A stretch of 64,000 nucleotides of DNA. Origin: Hymenobacter sp. BRD67 (lineage in GTDB: Bacteria; Bacteroidota; Bacteroidia; Cytophagales; Hymenobacteraceae). This document shows, piece after piece, positions 1 through 8,668 of the stretch. The stretch is from NCBI RefSeq assembly GCF_013256425.1, contig NZ_CP053904.1:1-64000 (forward strand). The letters run 5' to 3'. Made by a program: the position numbers and the translations under genes. Position 1 is the first letter of the stretch. Every line of letters begins with the position of its first letter. Below the pieces are notes generated by a model. It did not search any database and was not told the origin of the DNA. It worked only from the letters and a program-made list of their open reading frames with translations.

Positions 1-1360
1 CCAGGGCGAGGCGGCGGGCCGACATATCCAGCTCAAGTACTACTACGTCGAGCTTGTCGCCTACTTTCACCACCTCCGAAGGGTGCTTCACTTTCTTGGT
101 CCACGACAGGTCCGACACGTGCACGAGGCCGTCCACGCCCTCTTCCAGCTCAACGAAGAGGCCGAAGTTGGTGAGGTTGCGCACGGCGCCGCTGTGCTTG
201 GTGCCTACGGCAAACTTCTCGGCGAAGTCGCTGCGGGTCCACGGGTCTTCGGTCAGTTGCTTGATGCCCAGGCTCATCTTGCGGTCTTCGCGGTCCAGAG
301 TCAGTACCACTGCCTCTACCGTGTCGCCCTGCTTGATGAAGTCCTGCGGGTTGCGCAGGTGCTGGCTCCAGCTCATCTCCGAAACGTGGATGAGGCCTTC
401 AACGCCCGGTACCACTTCCATAAACGCGCCGTAGTCGGCTACGTTCACGATGCGGCCCTGCACACGCGAGCCGGGGCCGAGGTCGGCCGGCAGCGAATCC
501 CACGGGTGAGGAGTCAGCTGCTTCAGGCCCAGCGAAATACGCTTCTTGGCCTCGTCGAAGTCGAGCACGACCACGTTGAGTTTCTGGTCGAGCTGCAAAG
601 CTTCGCTCGGGTGAGCGATGCGGCCCCACGAAATGTCCGTGATGTGCAGCAGACCATCGACGCCGCCGAGGTCGATGAACACGCCGAAGTTGGTCATGTT
701 CTTGATGTTGCCTTCCAGAATCTGACCTTTTTCGAGGTTGTTCAGGATAGCTTCGCGCTGCTGCTCGAGGTCCTTCTCGATGAGGACTTTGTGCGAAACA
801 ACCACGTTGTCGAAAGCAGCGTTGATTTTCACCACTTTCACTTCCATGCGGCGACCAACGTAGATGTCGAAGTCGCGGATGGGCTTCACGTCAATCTGCG
901 AGCCGGGGAGGAAGGCTTCTACGCCATCCATCTCCATGATGAGGCCACCCTTGGTGCGGCGCTTCACCACGCCTTCCAGCACGGTATCATTCTCCAGAGC
1001 CGCGTAAATCGCGTTCCAGGCCTGCTTAATCTTCGCTTTCTTACGGCTCAGGATGAGCTGGCCGTTGGTATCTTCCTGGTCTTCGATAAACACGTCAACC
1101 TCGTCGCCAACCTTGAGGTCGGGCAGGTCACGGAATTCGCTCAGCGGCACGAGGCCATCCGATTTGAAGCCGATGTTCAGGATAACATCGCGGTCGGTAA
1201 TGCCTACCACGGTGCCTTTAATTACCTCTTCCTCCTGAACGGTGGTGAGGGTGTCGCTGTACATTTTTTCCAGCTCAGCACGCTGGTCGGCATTGTAGTT
1301 ACCCCCAAAGCCGCTGGCATCGACATTGTCCCAGTCGAAATCGTCAATCAATTCTGCCAT
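1..1360 (-). CDS. rpsA: 30S ribosomal protein S1 (3' end beyond window)
   Basis: RNA-binding protein of the 30S subunit that helps bring mRNA to the ribosome. About 453 residues are visible and the C-terminus runs off the left edge. Five S1 (OB-fold) repeats can be read: about 46-115 (GTVVGITDRDVILNIG), 125-190, 205-275 (GNIKNMTNFGVFIDLGG), 290-365 (GRIVNVADYGAFMEV) and 380-450 (GAVRNLTNFGLFVEL). The ATG at 1358-1360 opens MAELIDDFDW, the acidic N-terminus usual in this phylum. A TAnnTTTG promoter box lies about 110 bases upstream. S1 matters in this phylum because most of its genes lack Shine-Dalgarno sites. Identification is secure. Confidence 0.96.
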   Translation of the reverse strand, partial: MAELIDDFDWDNVDASGFGGNYNADQRAELEKMYSDTLTTVQEEEVIKGTVVGITDRDVILNIGFKSDGLVPLSEFRDLPDLKVGDEVDVFIEDQEDTNGQLILSRKKAKIKQAWNAIYAALENDTVLEGVVKRRTKGGLIMEMDGVEAFLPGSQIDVKPIRDFDIYVGRRMEVKVVKINAAFDNVVVSHKVLIEKDLEQQREAILNNLEKGQILEGNIKNMTNFGVFIDLGGVDGLLHITDISWGRIAHPSEALQLDQKLNVVVLDFDEAKKRISLGLKQLTPHPWDSLPADLGPGSRVQGRIVNVADYGAFMEVVPGVEGLIHVSEMSWSQHLRNPQDFIKQGDTVEAVVLTLDREDRKMSLGIKQLTEDPWTRSDFAEKFAVGTKHSGAVRNLTNFGLFVELEEGVDGLVHVSDLSWTKKVKHPSEVVKVGDKLDVVVLELDMSARRLAL

Positions 1361-1472
1361 GTAATAGCAGGTCCCTAAGCTACTGAACGCCACCGCCGGA
1401 ACCCAGAGCGGAGCGCATTTTGAGTTGGTTTCGGGAATGTTGATTACCGACCTGCCGCCTTGACAGGGCCGC

Positions 1473-1480
1473 AAAGGTAC
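1473..1480 (-). promoter_or_regulatory. Bacteroidota -7 promoter box of rpsA
   Basis: The minus strand reads TACCTTTG, an exact match to the Bacteroidota -7 consensus TAnnTTTG, about 110 bases before the rpsA ATG. A clear -33 TTTG was not seen. The implied 5' leader of about 105 nt would be long enough for autoregulation; this is inference. Confidence 0.5.
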
Positions 1481-1499
1481 GGATTTTCAGTGGGTTTTG

Positions 1500-2120
1500 C
1501 TACTGTTCTTCCGTAACTGATTCACCCTTATTCCACTTTGCCCAATAAGTTCTTGCTGTTTGGTTGAAATAAGTACACATAATCCGGTCGGCCGCTTCCA
1601 GCCGGTTAGCATGGGTAGCAATCAACTCTTTCGAAGCAAGTGGCTGATTTATTTCGGCTAGGAGCTTACGAATGCATTTGCGCGCTACCGCTGGCTCAAA
1701 TGGACCTTTCATCTTACGAATAAGCTCGATACAAACCCAAGTGACTTCATCGAAGCCCGTTCTTGTTAAAAGCAGGTTCACAAATTGCGGTAGGAATGCA
1801 GTGCAATCGAAGTTATGCAGTTCCAGCGGCCAGAGATAGCCTGACTGATAACCCTCATTTTCTGGCGCCGCTGCTGCTTGTAATAATGGCCGAATGATTC
1901 GAGGGTCTTTGGTTGCGGCCAGTAGCTTGGCAGCATGATGTTTAGCGGCTTGAGTAGTAGCAGACTTGACCAACTTAAGCAATGTCGGGATAGACTTCAT
2001 TATTGGTATTGCCATGCTAGCCAATACTGTTGTGAGCTCGCTTTGCAATACTGAGCCAGCTTCAGCTTCTTTCAATTCTTTGCGTAGTTGCTGACGCGTT
2101 GTGAGTTGTCGTTTGCTCAT
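1500..2120 (-). CDS. HEAT-repeat-like hypothetical protein
   Basis: A 206-residue soluble protein with no signal peptide. The chosen start is the ATG at 2118-2120 (MSKRQLTTRQQ); the longer open frame upstream overlaps the next gene and is not protein-like. Residues about 45-150 are a run of amphipathic helices (AAKHHAAKLLAATKDPRIIR, then FVNLLLTRTGFDEVTWVCIE) that resemble HEAT or armadillo-type repeats, so a protein-binding scaffold role is possible. Base composition is more AT-rich than its neighbours, which may reflect later acquisition. I recognise no specific family. Confidence 0.7.
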   Translation of the reverse strand: MSKRQLTTRQQLRKELKEAEAGSVLQSELTTVLASMAIPIMKSIPTLLKLVKSATTQAAKHHAAKLLAATKDPRIIRPLLQAAAAPENEGYQSGYLWPLELHNFDCTAFLPQFVNLLLTRTGFDEVTWVCIELIRKMKGPFEPAVARKCIRKLLAEINQPLASKELIATHANRLEAADRIMCTYFNQTARTYWAKWNKGESVTEEQ

Positions 2121-2143
2121 TTGAAGGATAAGAAACTTTATTA

Positions 2144-2830
2144 CTACTCCGGCCGCCGCAACAGCCGGCTGGCCAGCAACCCGCCGGCCGCCAGCAACGC
2201 CCCCGTCGCCACGCGCCGCCACTTCTTCGTGGCTGGCGACTCATACGCCTTGCCACCGGCCAGCTCGGCCGTGACGGCATTGAGCGACTTGACCTTGGCG
2301 GCGAAATCGCCGGCCACCTTGCCCCGGATAACCGTCATCTGTTGCAATACCTCGTCCAACTCTTCAGGCAGGGCTTCCTCCAGCATGGCGCGCACGCGCT
2401 TGGCTACGGTGGGCGACTTGCCATTGGTGGAAATGGCGATTTTGAGCTGCCCCTTCTGCACCACTGAGGAGAGATAAAAGTCGCATAAATCGGGCGTGTC
2501 GGCTACGTTCACCAGCAGGCGCCGCTGGCGGGCAGCCCCCTTAATGCGGCGGTGCAAAGCCGGGTCGTCGGTGGCGGCGAAGACGATATCGGCCGCCTCG
2601 AGGTCGGTTTCGAGCCAGCCGCGCTCAATGAGCTGAATGCGCGGGTGGCGAGCTGCCAGGGCGCGCAGCTCGGGCAAGAAGCTTATGCTGACGACAGTAA
2701 CGGCCGTTTCGGGGCTGCTGCGCAGGATGGCGGTGAGCTTTTCCAGCCCCACATTGCCGCCGCCCACGAGCAGCACGCGGAGGGTTTGGAGCTTGAGAAA
2801 AACGGGGAAAAGGGGGTTCTGGTCGGGCAT
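2144..2830 (-). CDS. Precorrin-2 dehydrogenase / sirohydrochlorin ferrochelatase-like protein
   Basis: Predicted to oxidise precorrin-2 to sirohydrochlorin with NAD and possibly insert iron to give siroheme, as in Met8p and the N-terminal half of CysG. The 228-residue protein begins at the ATG at 2828-2830 (MPDQNPLFPVFLKL). It has a Rossmann motif VLLVGGGNVGLEKL at about 15-28, and NVADTPDLCDFYLSS, the conserved active-site stretch, at about 110-125. The last 25 residues (GALLAAGGLLASRLL) look like a membrane anchor. A methyltransferase partner (CobA/SUMT) is expected nearby but only a broken remnant is present, at about 3270-3458, so this gene may be stranded or may work with a methyltransferase elsewhere in the genome. 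Confidence 0.87.
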   Translation of the reverse strand: MPDQNPLFPVFLKLQTLRVLLVGGGNVGLEKLTAILRSSPETAVTVVSISFLPELRALAARHPRIQLIERGWLETDLEAADIVFAATDDPALHRRIKGAARQRRLLVNVADTPDLCDFYLSSVVQKGQLKIAISTNGKSPTVAKRVRAMLEEALPEELDEVLQQMTVIRGKVAGDFAAKVKSLNAVTAELAGGKAYESPATKKWRRVATGALLAAGGLLASRLLRRPE

Positions 2831-2847
2831 ACCGTGAAGGTAAAGCT

Positions 2848-2925
2848 GTAGCGTGGACTCTGCAAGTCCGCGTGTGGCGCCGTTCGCCGAGCAACCCACG
2901 CGCGGACTCGCAGAGTCCACGCTAC
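2848..2925. repeat. Palindromic repeat family A, copy 1
   Basis: A 78-bp imperfect palindrome with about 30-bp arms starting GTAGCGTGGACTCTGC and ending GCAGAGTCCACGCTAC. It lies just upstream of the precorrin-2 dehydrogenase gene. The same arms recur at seven other places in the window. Confidence 0.9.
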
Positions 2926-2933
2926 TTACTGGC

Positions 2934-3112
2934 TGGCCAGCGTGCGCTGGCCAAAAGCTCCGGGGGCGCTTCGCAGGTAGGGCAGCGGTAGTAGGCTAGC
3001 TCGCCAAACGGCGTGCCCGGCGCAATACTCTGGGCGGCCTCGCCGTACCGCTCATCGCACACGGTGCAGCCTGCTGCTCGTAAAACTGGTCGCGGAGCTG
3101 GGTGAGGTATCA
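2934..3112 (-). pseudogene. Remnant of a rubredoxin-domain protein
   Basis: The minus strand encodes a rubredoxin-like C-terminus with two CxxC iron ligands: CTVCDERYGEAAQSIAPGTP, then YYRCPTCEAPPELL. Its natural lead-in, YLTQLRDQFYEQQA, sits just upstream in a different frame, so one base is missing near 3070. An in-frame TGA at 3110-3112 precedes the lead-in, and no recognisable protein lies upstream. Proteins that end this way in this phylum belong to nitrate/nitrite assimilation, which fits the siroheme gene beside it. This is a decayed fragment, separate from the C-run frame breaks elsewhere in the window. Confidence 0.65.
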
Positions 3113-3269
3113 GGGCAGATTTCCGCGGCTTACCTTTTTTCGAAAGCTGATAAAGTTCTTGCTGTCAGGGTTGAAGTCGTGGATTTGCAGAATTTCAAGC
3201 TGCTTGGCGTGCCGTCTGGTCTGAAGAAGGCGGTTGAGTTGGCTGCGGCGCGAAAAAGTATTGTGTGGG

Positions 3270-3458
3270 CCGCCACCTACGCCCCAAGGGCGGGCCCCAC
3301 CCGCCGTCGTGGTGTAGCACGCCTCGCTGCCGCAGCGTAAGGTGGCTATGGGCCCCGTGCAGGACCTGCTGGCGCTGGTGGCCGCCCAGGGCATCACCTA
3401 CCCGGTCATTGTCCTTATTGGTGAGGTAGTAGGGGCAGGGCACGAGCTGGAATACTAA
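3270..3458 (+). pseudogene. Remnant of uroporphyrinogen-III C-methyltransferase (C-terminus only)
   Basis: The plus strand keeps the last 60 or so codons of a CobA/SUMT-type methyltransferase. PAVVV is followed by a TAG at 3315-3317 where Gln is expected, then HASLPQRKVAMGPV and GITYPVIVLIGEVVG, ending with TAA at 3456-3458. HASLPQ(Q)RVV...GTL...PALIVVGEVV is the family signature. The N-terminal three quarters are absent. Together with the rubredoxin remnant this makes 2926-3472 a graveyard of siroheme and nitrite-assimilation genes; nothing else in that stretch is recognisable. Confidence 0.6.
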
Positions 3459-3472
3459 ACCGGAGCGACGTG

Positions 3473-4849
3473 CTAGCTTTTCGGCCTGCCTTTCAGCTCT
3501 TTCAAGGCCGCTTCGAGCACGGTGTCGCGGCCGGCGCGTGTGTCGCGCACGGTGGGGCGCACCAGTACCTGCGGCTGCACACCCACGCCCACAAAGTCTT
3601 TACCGTCGGCATACGAGTCACGTTTGGTGCAGATGCGCGCCGCGCCCCCGCCCGGCAACGTAAAAAACAGCGGCTGCCCGGTGCTGCCGCCCGTGGGTTC
3701 GCCCACTATTTTGCCGCGCTTCATTTGGTCGAAGGCTACAGCAAAGTCCTCAGCTGCTGAAAAGGAGCGGGCGCTGGTGAGCACGAGCACTGGCCGGGTA
3801 TAGGGCGCGGTACCTTTCGGGTCGAAAGAATTGACCGGCTCCGAATACCAGCGCGGGTCCCGTTGCCAGGCCCGAAACGCGGGGTGGTAGTCGCGCGTCA
3901 TCCAGCGCGAAGTCAGGAACGCCTTGTCGGTGAGGTAGCTGAGTACGTCGTAGCCCAGCTCGCTGCTGCCGCCGCCGTTATTGCGCACATCCAGAAGAAG
4001 GGCGCTGGCCTGGCTAATTTGCGGGTAAGCGGCAGCAAAGAGCTTGGGCAGGCTGTCGTTGTCAAAGGCATTCAGCGCTACGTAGGCCACGTTGCCGGGC
4101 AGCAGCCGGAAGCGCATCGCGGGCAGCCGACCTTTCTCCACGTCCGAATACCCGCTACGCGCCACTGTCTGTTTAAACGTGTGGCCTTTCGCGTCTTGCA
4201 GCGTCAGGGCCAGGGGCTGGTCGGCTTTGCCACTGAGCAGGGTGTAGGTATAGGTGCGCACGTCGCGGTCCTGGGGCGTGGAGGCACTTTGGCCAGCGGC
4301 TCGCGACTGACCGTACTGGCGGGCCGGTACGCCATCAATGGCCACTACCTCCACCCCCGGCACCAGGCCCTGCCGCCGTAGCGTGGCACTACGCACTTCC
4401 GTGATAAGTACTTTGTCCTCAATGAGCGCCGTGCGTAGCGGCGGGCGCTCGTTCTGGTTCTCTTTGGGGTCGTAGGGTTCGTATACGTTGGTGTGGCCGT
4501 CGTGCAGCTGGGCGCACATTTCCTGTAGCACCTGGTAGTAGGCGAGGGTAGTAGGTGCCGCTTTCACCTTCGGGATGGTGGCCAGGTACAGGCTGTCCCA
4601 CGACAGCTTCGGCACCTTGTCGAAGAAGGCGAAATTGTACTTGGCCTCGGCCCAAAACCGCGACAAGCCCGCTACCTTTTCTTCCTCGCTGAGGGTGGGC
4701 CGGTAAGCCGTTTTCCAAACCGGGTCGTCCCAGAGGCGCTTCTCGGTTTGGGCCTGCGCGGCGGTGTACGGCACATAAACCGGCGTCTGCGCCAGGCCCG
4801 GCAAGGTGCTCAGCGTAAGAAAAAGTGTGGGTAGCCAGCGGGCAGTCAT
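3473..4849 (-). CDS. S41 family peptidase, secreted
   Basis: A 458-residue exported serine peptidase. A signal peptide occupies residues 1-20 (ending TLPGLAQ). A PDZ-like segment follows around 130-180 (VLITEVRSATLRRQGLVPGV) and the tail-specific-protease core covers about 240-430, including LLLDVRNNGGG and TSARSFSAAE with the probable nucleophile Ser at about 364. In Tsp/CtpA enzymes a catalytic Lys follows in GEPTFGKG; here the matching stretch reads GEPTGGSTG, so that Lys is missing. The protein is therefore closer to the tricorn-like S41B type, or may use another general base. Substrate unknown. Confidence 0.85.
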   Translation of the reverse strand: MTARWLPTLFLTLSTLPGLAQTPVYVPYTAAQAQTEKRLWDDPVWKTAYRPTLSEEEKVAGLSRFWAEAKYNFAFFDKVPKLSWDSLYLATIPKVKAAPTTLAYYQVLQEMCAQLHDGHTNVYEPYDPKENQNERPPLRTALIEDKVLITEVRSATLRRQGLVPGVEVVAIDGVPARQYGQSRAAGQSASTPQDRDVRTYTYTLLSGKADQPLALTLQDAKGHTFKQTVARSGYSDVEKGRLPAMRFRLLPGNVAYVALNAFDNDSLPKLFAAAYPQISQASALLLDVRNNGGGSSELGYDVLSYLTDKAFLTSRWMTRDYHPAFRAWQRDPRWYSEPVNSFDPKGTAPYTRPVLVLTSARSFSAAEDFAVAFDQMKRGKIVGEPTGGSTGQPLFFTLPGGGAARICTKRDSYADGKDFVGVGVQPQVLVRPTVRDTRAGRDTVLEAALKELKGRPKS

Positions 4850-4945
4850 AAATTAAAGAGTCTTTTAAGGAAAAAGGTGGTGGAGGAAATGCCGCCAGTA
4901 CCGCCAGCTGCCGGCCGATATTACCGCTGGCAGCCGCGTTTTATT

Positions 4946-5539
4946 TTAGGCCAGCGCTTTGGTTATCAGTGCCCGCGCTTCGGGCGTGAAGGGTAGCTGC
5001 AAGGCCAGCGCGTGGCCGCGCTCAGTCATCTTGGGCCAGGTTTTTTGCACTATCCCGATTACTTTATCCTCGGGATGCTGGGCGGCGAAGGGCAGAAAGT
5101 AATGCTCCAGAAATACCAGGCAGATAACGTCTTCCAGCAGCTGCACCTCGGGGTCGGCCTTCAGGCGCAGCTTTTGCACCAGCTCTTGCACGCGGCCTAT
5201 CATTATGGGCTCGTAGCCAGCCTGCGCCAGCAGCTGGCCAGCCAGCTCGGCATGAAATTTCTTGAGCGTATTGCGCCATTGGTGGTAGCCGGGGCGCGTC
5301 AGCGGAAAATCCTGGCGCGGAATACTCCAGCGTCGGATGTGCTGGCAGCGGGCAGCCAGCTGCACGGCTTCGGGCGCGGCGGGGGCCACGCGGGCGAGGC
5401 AGGCCGTCATGCGCCGGGCGTAGAGCAATTCCTTGGGCTCGGGCTGGCTGCTCTCGTTAAGCTCCTGGTTCGGGTCTTCGCGGTTGGCCAGGTCAAACAA
5501 GCGGAAAGCTTCGGGCAGACGAGTAGAGTTGCTGAGCAT
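4946..5539 (-). CDS. DUF4202 domain-containing protein
   Basis: A 197-residue soluble protein that matches my memory of the DUF4202 family: RLFDLANREDPNQE at the N-terminus, RCQHIRRWSIPRQDFPLTRP near residue 70, and a helical C-terminal half with CLVFLEHYF and IVQKTWPKM. The family is annotated only as of unknown function; the HIRRW and HYF motifs hint at a metal-bound HD-like helical fold, but this is a guess. It stands alone between an S41 peptidase gene and a lipoprotein gene, with no operon partner. Confidence 0.75.
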   Translation of the reverse strand: MLSNSTRLPEAFRLFDLANREDPNQELNESSQPEPKELLYARRMTACLARVAPAAPEAVQLAARCQHIRRWSIPRQDFPLTRPGYHQWRNTLKKFHAELAGQLLAQAGYEPIMIGRVQELVQKLRLKADPEVQLLEDVICLVFLEHYFLPFAAQHPEDKVIGIVQKTWPKMTERGHALALQLPFTPEARALITKALA

Positions 5540-5599
5540 ATTAAAAGATATATATTTAATGTAAAATAATCCAATCTAATTCAATTCAATCACGCCGTC

Positions 5600-6832
5600 C
5601 TACTGCGCCGCTACGCTGGCGGGCTCCGGCAGCGGCAGTCCTTCGCGCAGCAGTGGGCGCAGCTCCGACAGCGGCAGAAACACCCGCACCTCGCCCTGGG
5701 CGTAGGACGCGATTTCGTAGGGCTGATAAATAAACACAACGCCGCCAGTGGTCAGAAATACGTTGTGGGTAACTGGCATTGCGTTCACAAGCAGCTGCTT
5801 ATCGAGCGGCTCATCGGGCTTGAGGCCCACGAGCGGGCGCACGGCCCGGCCCAGCAAAGCCGGTAGCTGCCGGGCCGCAGCAGGCTGAAAAATATCGGCA
5901 TAGCGCAGGCGGTGGCTGGTGCGCAGGTCGTAGCTGGCACCAGTCGTAGCATAAGTGCCGTGGGCCCCGCCCCTGAACTCGTAATGAAAGAACGCCAGGC
6001 TTAGCAGGTTGGGCTGGCGGCAGAGCACGTAGGTGGCGGTTTGGTCTTCGTAGTTGAGGCCGGGCGCGTAAGCACCGATACCAGCGGTATCGGCCGGGGT
6101 GAGGCGGCTATCGGCGGCATCTTCGTGGTAGGTTTTGAAAAACTCCTGCCGCTGCTGCTTATACAAGGCGGGCAGCGTGGTAGTCGGAATACCGTCGATG
6201 CTGTCGCGGCGCAGGTCGCGCAGTATGCTGATGGTTAGCGCCTCACGCAGCTCAGTGGGGCCACTGGCGGGCACCAGGGCTTGCAGGCTGAGGTGGCCCA
6301 CTGGTGATTTTGGTTGCCTGGGGTAAGCCACTACCGAGTCGGCAAAGTAGCGTACTGCAAACGTAAGCGCCCCGGCCGCCGGCTGCACCAGTCGCAGCCG
6401 TACCGGCTGCCCGCCCACCGTGCCGGCCAGGTCGGCCCGGCCCGGCTGCCGCCGCAGGCGCCAGTACAGGCTATTGCCATTGGGGTCAATGGCTTTTTCC
6501 GGACTAATCTCAAATAGCACTACGCTATCGGCGGCCGGGCTGGGCAGTCCCTGCAAGGCGTACGGGTGGCCGTCGGGGCCGTAGTAGCTGCCAAAGCGGC
6601 CAGCGGTGCTGGTAGCTTCGAAGCTGCGCGGGGCCGTTACGAGGTGCAGGGTAAGGCTATCCACCTGCCCCGGCAGCAACAGCCGGTATACCTGGTAAGA
6701 GGTGCCGGGCGAGCTGCTGACCGGGACTGCCGGGGCAACCGTGGGCGCAGTTTGCTGCGTGGTGGAGCTGGATTGCGGGTTGCAGGCCGCCAGGCCAAGC
6801 AGCCCGGCCAGGGCGTACACAGAGCATTTCAT
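5600..6832 (-). CDS. DUF3298 (RsiV-like) domain lipoprotein
   Basis: A 410-residue lipoprotein. The signal peptide ends in the lipobox LLGLAAC with acylated Cys at 17, followed by a Ser/Thr/Pro-rich linker. The C-terminal half has the DUF3298 signature FEFRGGAHG-like (YEFRGGAHGTYATTG), then LRYADIFQP and a final segment VFIYQPYEIASYAQG. In Bacillus the domain occurs in the lysozyme-binding anti-sigma factor RsiV; here there is no anti-sigma helix, so a cell-envelope binding role is more likely. Start ATG at 6830-6832 puts the signal peptide at the extreme N-terminus. Confidence 0.8.
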   Translation of the reverse strand: MKCSVYALAGLLGLAACNPQSSSTTQQTAPTVAPAVPVSSSPGTSYQVYRLLLPGQVDSLTLHLVTAPRSFEATSTAGRFGSYYGPDGHPYALQGLPSPAADSVVLFEISPEKAIDPNGNSLYWRLRRQPGRADLAGTVGGQPVRLRLVQPAAGALTFAVRYFADSVVAYPRQPKSPVGHLSLQALVPASGPTELREALTISILRDLRRDSIDGIPTTTLPALYKQQRQEFFKTYHEDAADSRLTPADTAGIGAYAPGLNYEDQTATYVLCRQPNLLSLAFFHYEFRGGAHGTYATTGASYDLRTSHRLRYADIFQPAAARQLPALLGRAVRPLVGLKPDEPLDKQLLVNAMPVTHNVFLTTGGVVFIYQPYEIASYAQGEVRVFLPLSELRPLLREGLPLPEPASVAAQ

Positions 6833-7014
6833 AGCGCAAAAGACGCACCCAGGACGCAGTTATGCTGCCGGGCAGCTAAAGTTGCCGCCAAGAATAACCG
6901 GCCGACCAGCACCGGGCTTTTCCATAAAATAAAGTGCGCCTGCAAATCCTTGGGGCGAAGTAGGGCGTACATAAAAATCAGCGCTCTTTTTCCACAAAAA
7001 AACCTTCTCCCCGT

Positions 7015-7925
7015 ATGAATTTCATCAAAGCCGGCCAGGACGGCCAGGGCAAACCAGTCGAGCTGCACTATTGCGATTACGGGCAGGGCGACCCGATTGT
7101 ACTTATCCACGGCTGGCCGCTGAGTGCGGCTTCCTGGGAATACCAGCTGGCTGAGCTGCCTTTGCACGGCAAGCGCGTAATAGCCTACGACCGCCGGGGG
7201 TTTGGTCATTCTTCCAAGCCCTGGGAGGGCTATACCTACGACACGCTGGCCGACGACCTCAAGGCCGTGCTCGACGAGCTGAACCTGCAAAACGTGACGC
7301 TAGTCGGCTTCTCGATGGGCGGCGGCGAAGTGGCCCGCTACATGAGCCGCCACCACGGCGCCCGCGTAAAAAACGTGATTTTCGTGAGTGCCGTAACGCC
7401 CTACCTCCTGAAAACCGAGGACAACCCCGAGGGCGTCGATAAATCGGTGTTTGACGGAATGATGGAGGGCCTGGGCAAAGACCGTCCTGATTTTCTCAAC
7501 ACCTTCGGCAAAAAATTCTACGGGGTAGGGCTGGTGAGCAGGCCCGTGAGCCAGGCCACCCTCGACTGGAGCCAGAGCCTGGCGCTGCCCGCCTCGCCCC
7601 GCGCCACTACGGCCTGCGTAAAAGCCTGGAGCGAAACCGATTTCCGCAAAGACCTGGCAACGATAAAAGTGCCGGCCCTGTTCATCCACGGCTCGGCCGA
7701 CGAAACCGTGCCCCGCAGGTAAGTGCCGAGCGGGCGGTGAAGCTGGTGCCCGGTGCCGTGCTCCGGCTGTACGATGGCGAGCCCCACGGCCTCAACGTAA
7801 CGGCCAAGGACCGCCTCAACCGCGATATTCTGCGCTTTGCCAACGGCCACGAAGTACCCAGGGACTTCGACAAGGATGCCTACGCAGCGGCCCGCGACGA
7901 TGACGACAACCTGACTACCTATTAG
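7015..7925 (+). CDS. Alpha/beta hydrolase, non-heme chloroperoxidase-like (frame break)
   Basis: An esterase-type hydrolase of the arylesterase / non-heme haloperoxidase family, about 300 residues when both parts are joined. The oxyanion motif HGWPLSAASWEYQ, the nucleophile elbow GFSMGGGE and the catalytic-acid region HGSADETVP lie in the first frame, which stops at 7722. The catalytic His (DGEPHGLN) lies in the next frame, 7723-7925. Adding one C to the run CCCC at 7711-7714 rejoins the frames as VPPQVSAERAVKL. No signal peptide, so it acts in the cytoplasm. The break is probably a sequence error because the same kind recurs across the window. Confidence 0.85.
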
Positions 7926-7947
7926 ATTTACATAGTATTTTTATTAT

Positions 7948-7995
7948 ATACCAAAAAAAGCTCCCGGCCGGCAGGTCGGGAGCTTTTTTTGGTAT
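7948..7995. terminator. Bidirectional rho-independent terminator
   Basis: Perfect 19-bp inverted repeat (ATACCAAAAAAAGCTCCCG and its complement) around a 10-base loop, with A7 and T7 flanking the GC stem. It sits between the hydrolase gene (+) and the HNH nuclease gene (-), which converge, so it can stop both. Confidence 0.92.
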
Positions 7996-8017
7996 CTGCT
8001 TCGGCGAGCAGGCGGGG

Positions 8018-8512
8018 CTAGCCCAGGTAGGCGTGCCAGTTCTGGTCGATGGTGCCGGCCGAGAGCTTCAGAAATCCTGAGAGGGTCGGCTTTTTGGGCT
8101 GGGTACGCAGGGGCATATTGGCCTCGGAAGGCGTGCGCTGACCTTTGGCATGGTTGCAGCGCGAGCAGGCAGCCACCAGATTCGTCCAGCCCGAGTCGCC
8201 GCCGCGCGAGCGGGGCATTACGTGGTCGAGGGTCAGGTTTTTGGCCGAGCCGCAGTACTGGCACTCGTACTGGTCGCGCTTAAATATGTTGTGCCGGCTG
8301 AGGGCAATGCCTTTGTAGGGCACGCGCACGTAGCGCGCCAGCCGGATAATGCTGGGTTTCGGGAACGCCTGCGAAATGGTGCGCAACACGCCCTGTTCCG
8401 ACTTTGCCACCATTTCGGCCTTATCCAGAAACAACAATACGAAAGCCTTCTGCACGCTGCATAAGGTAATGGCGGTGTAGTCGCCATTGAGTACAAGCAC
8501 TTTTTGGTCCAT
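8018..8512 (-). CDS. HNH endonuclease
   Basis: A 164-residue protein starting at the ATG at 8510-8512 (MDQKVLVLNGDYTAIT). The N-terminal half matches the small domain common to a widespread, usually chromosomal HNH family in this phylum. The nuclease module runs from about 85 to 140: YECQYCG (first zinc Cys pair), LTLDHVMPRSRGG (catalytic His and metal-binding residues), then NLVAACSRCNHAKG (second Cys pair and the N of HNH). Substrate unknown; members are often annotated as RNA- or DNA-nicking housekeeping enzymes. It stands alone and ends at a shared terminator. Confidence 0.88.
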   Translation of the reverse strand: MDQKVLVLNGDYTAITLCSVQKAFVLLFLDKAEMVAKSEQGVLRTISQAFPKPSIIRLARYVRVPYKGIALSRHNIFKRDQYECQYCGSAKNLTLDHVMPRSRGGDSGWTNLVAACSRCNHAKGQRTPSEANMPLRTQPKKPTLSGFLKLSAGTIDQNWHAYLG

Positions 8513-8569
8513 ATACGGTAGGCGAAAACTAGCTGGCTGCAAGCTACTAGATTTCACGCATATGAACAA

Positions 8570-8601
8570 GAGCCCCGGCCGAATGATTCCGCCGGGGGCT
8601 C
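8570..8601 (-). terminator. Possible terminator downstream of lepB
   Basis: GAGCCCCGG and CCGGGGGCTC form a 9-10 bp stem with one bulged base, about 70 bases after the lepB stop on the minus strand. The T-tract is poor (TTGTT), so it may be a weak terminator or only a hairpin. Confidence 0.4.
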
Positions 8602-8668
8602 CTGCTGACTGGGTTTACGCGTGCTGGCTTTTCGCTATCACGCGTAATACATAGTAATTATACTATGT

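Noticed and set aside
83..1378. Long plus-strand open frame of 431 codons over rpsA
   Set aside because: It is the antisense of the S1 gene; the minus strand gives a full set of S1 repeats, while the plus-strand product has no family features.
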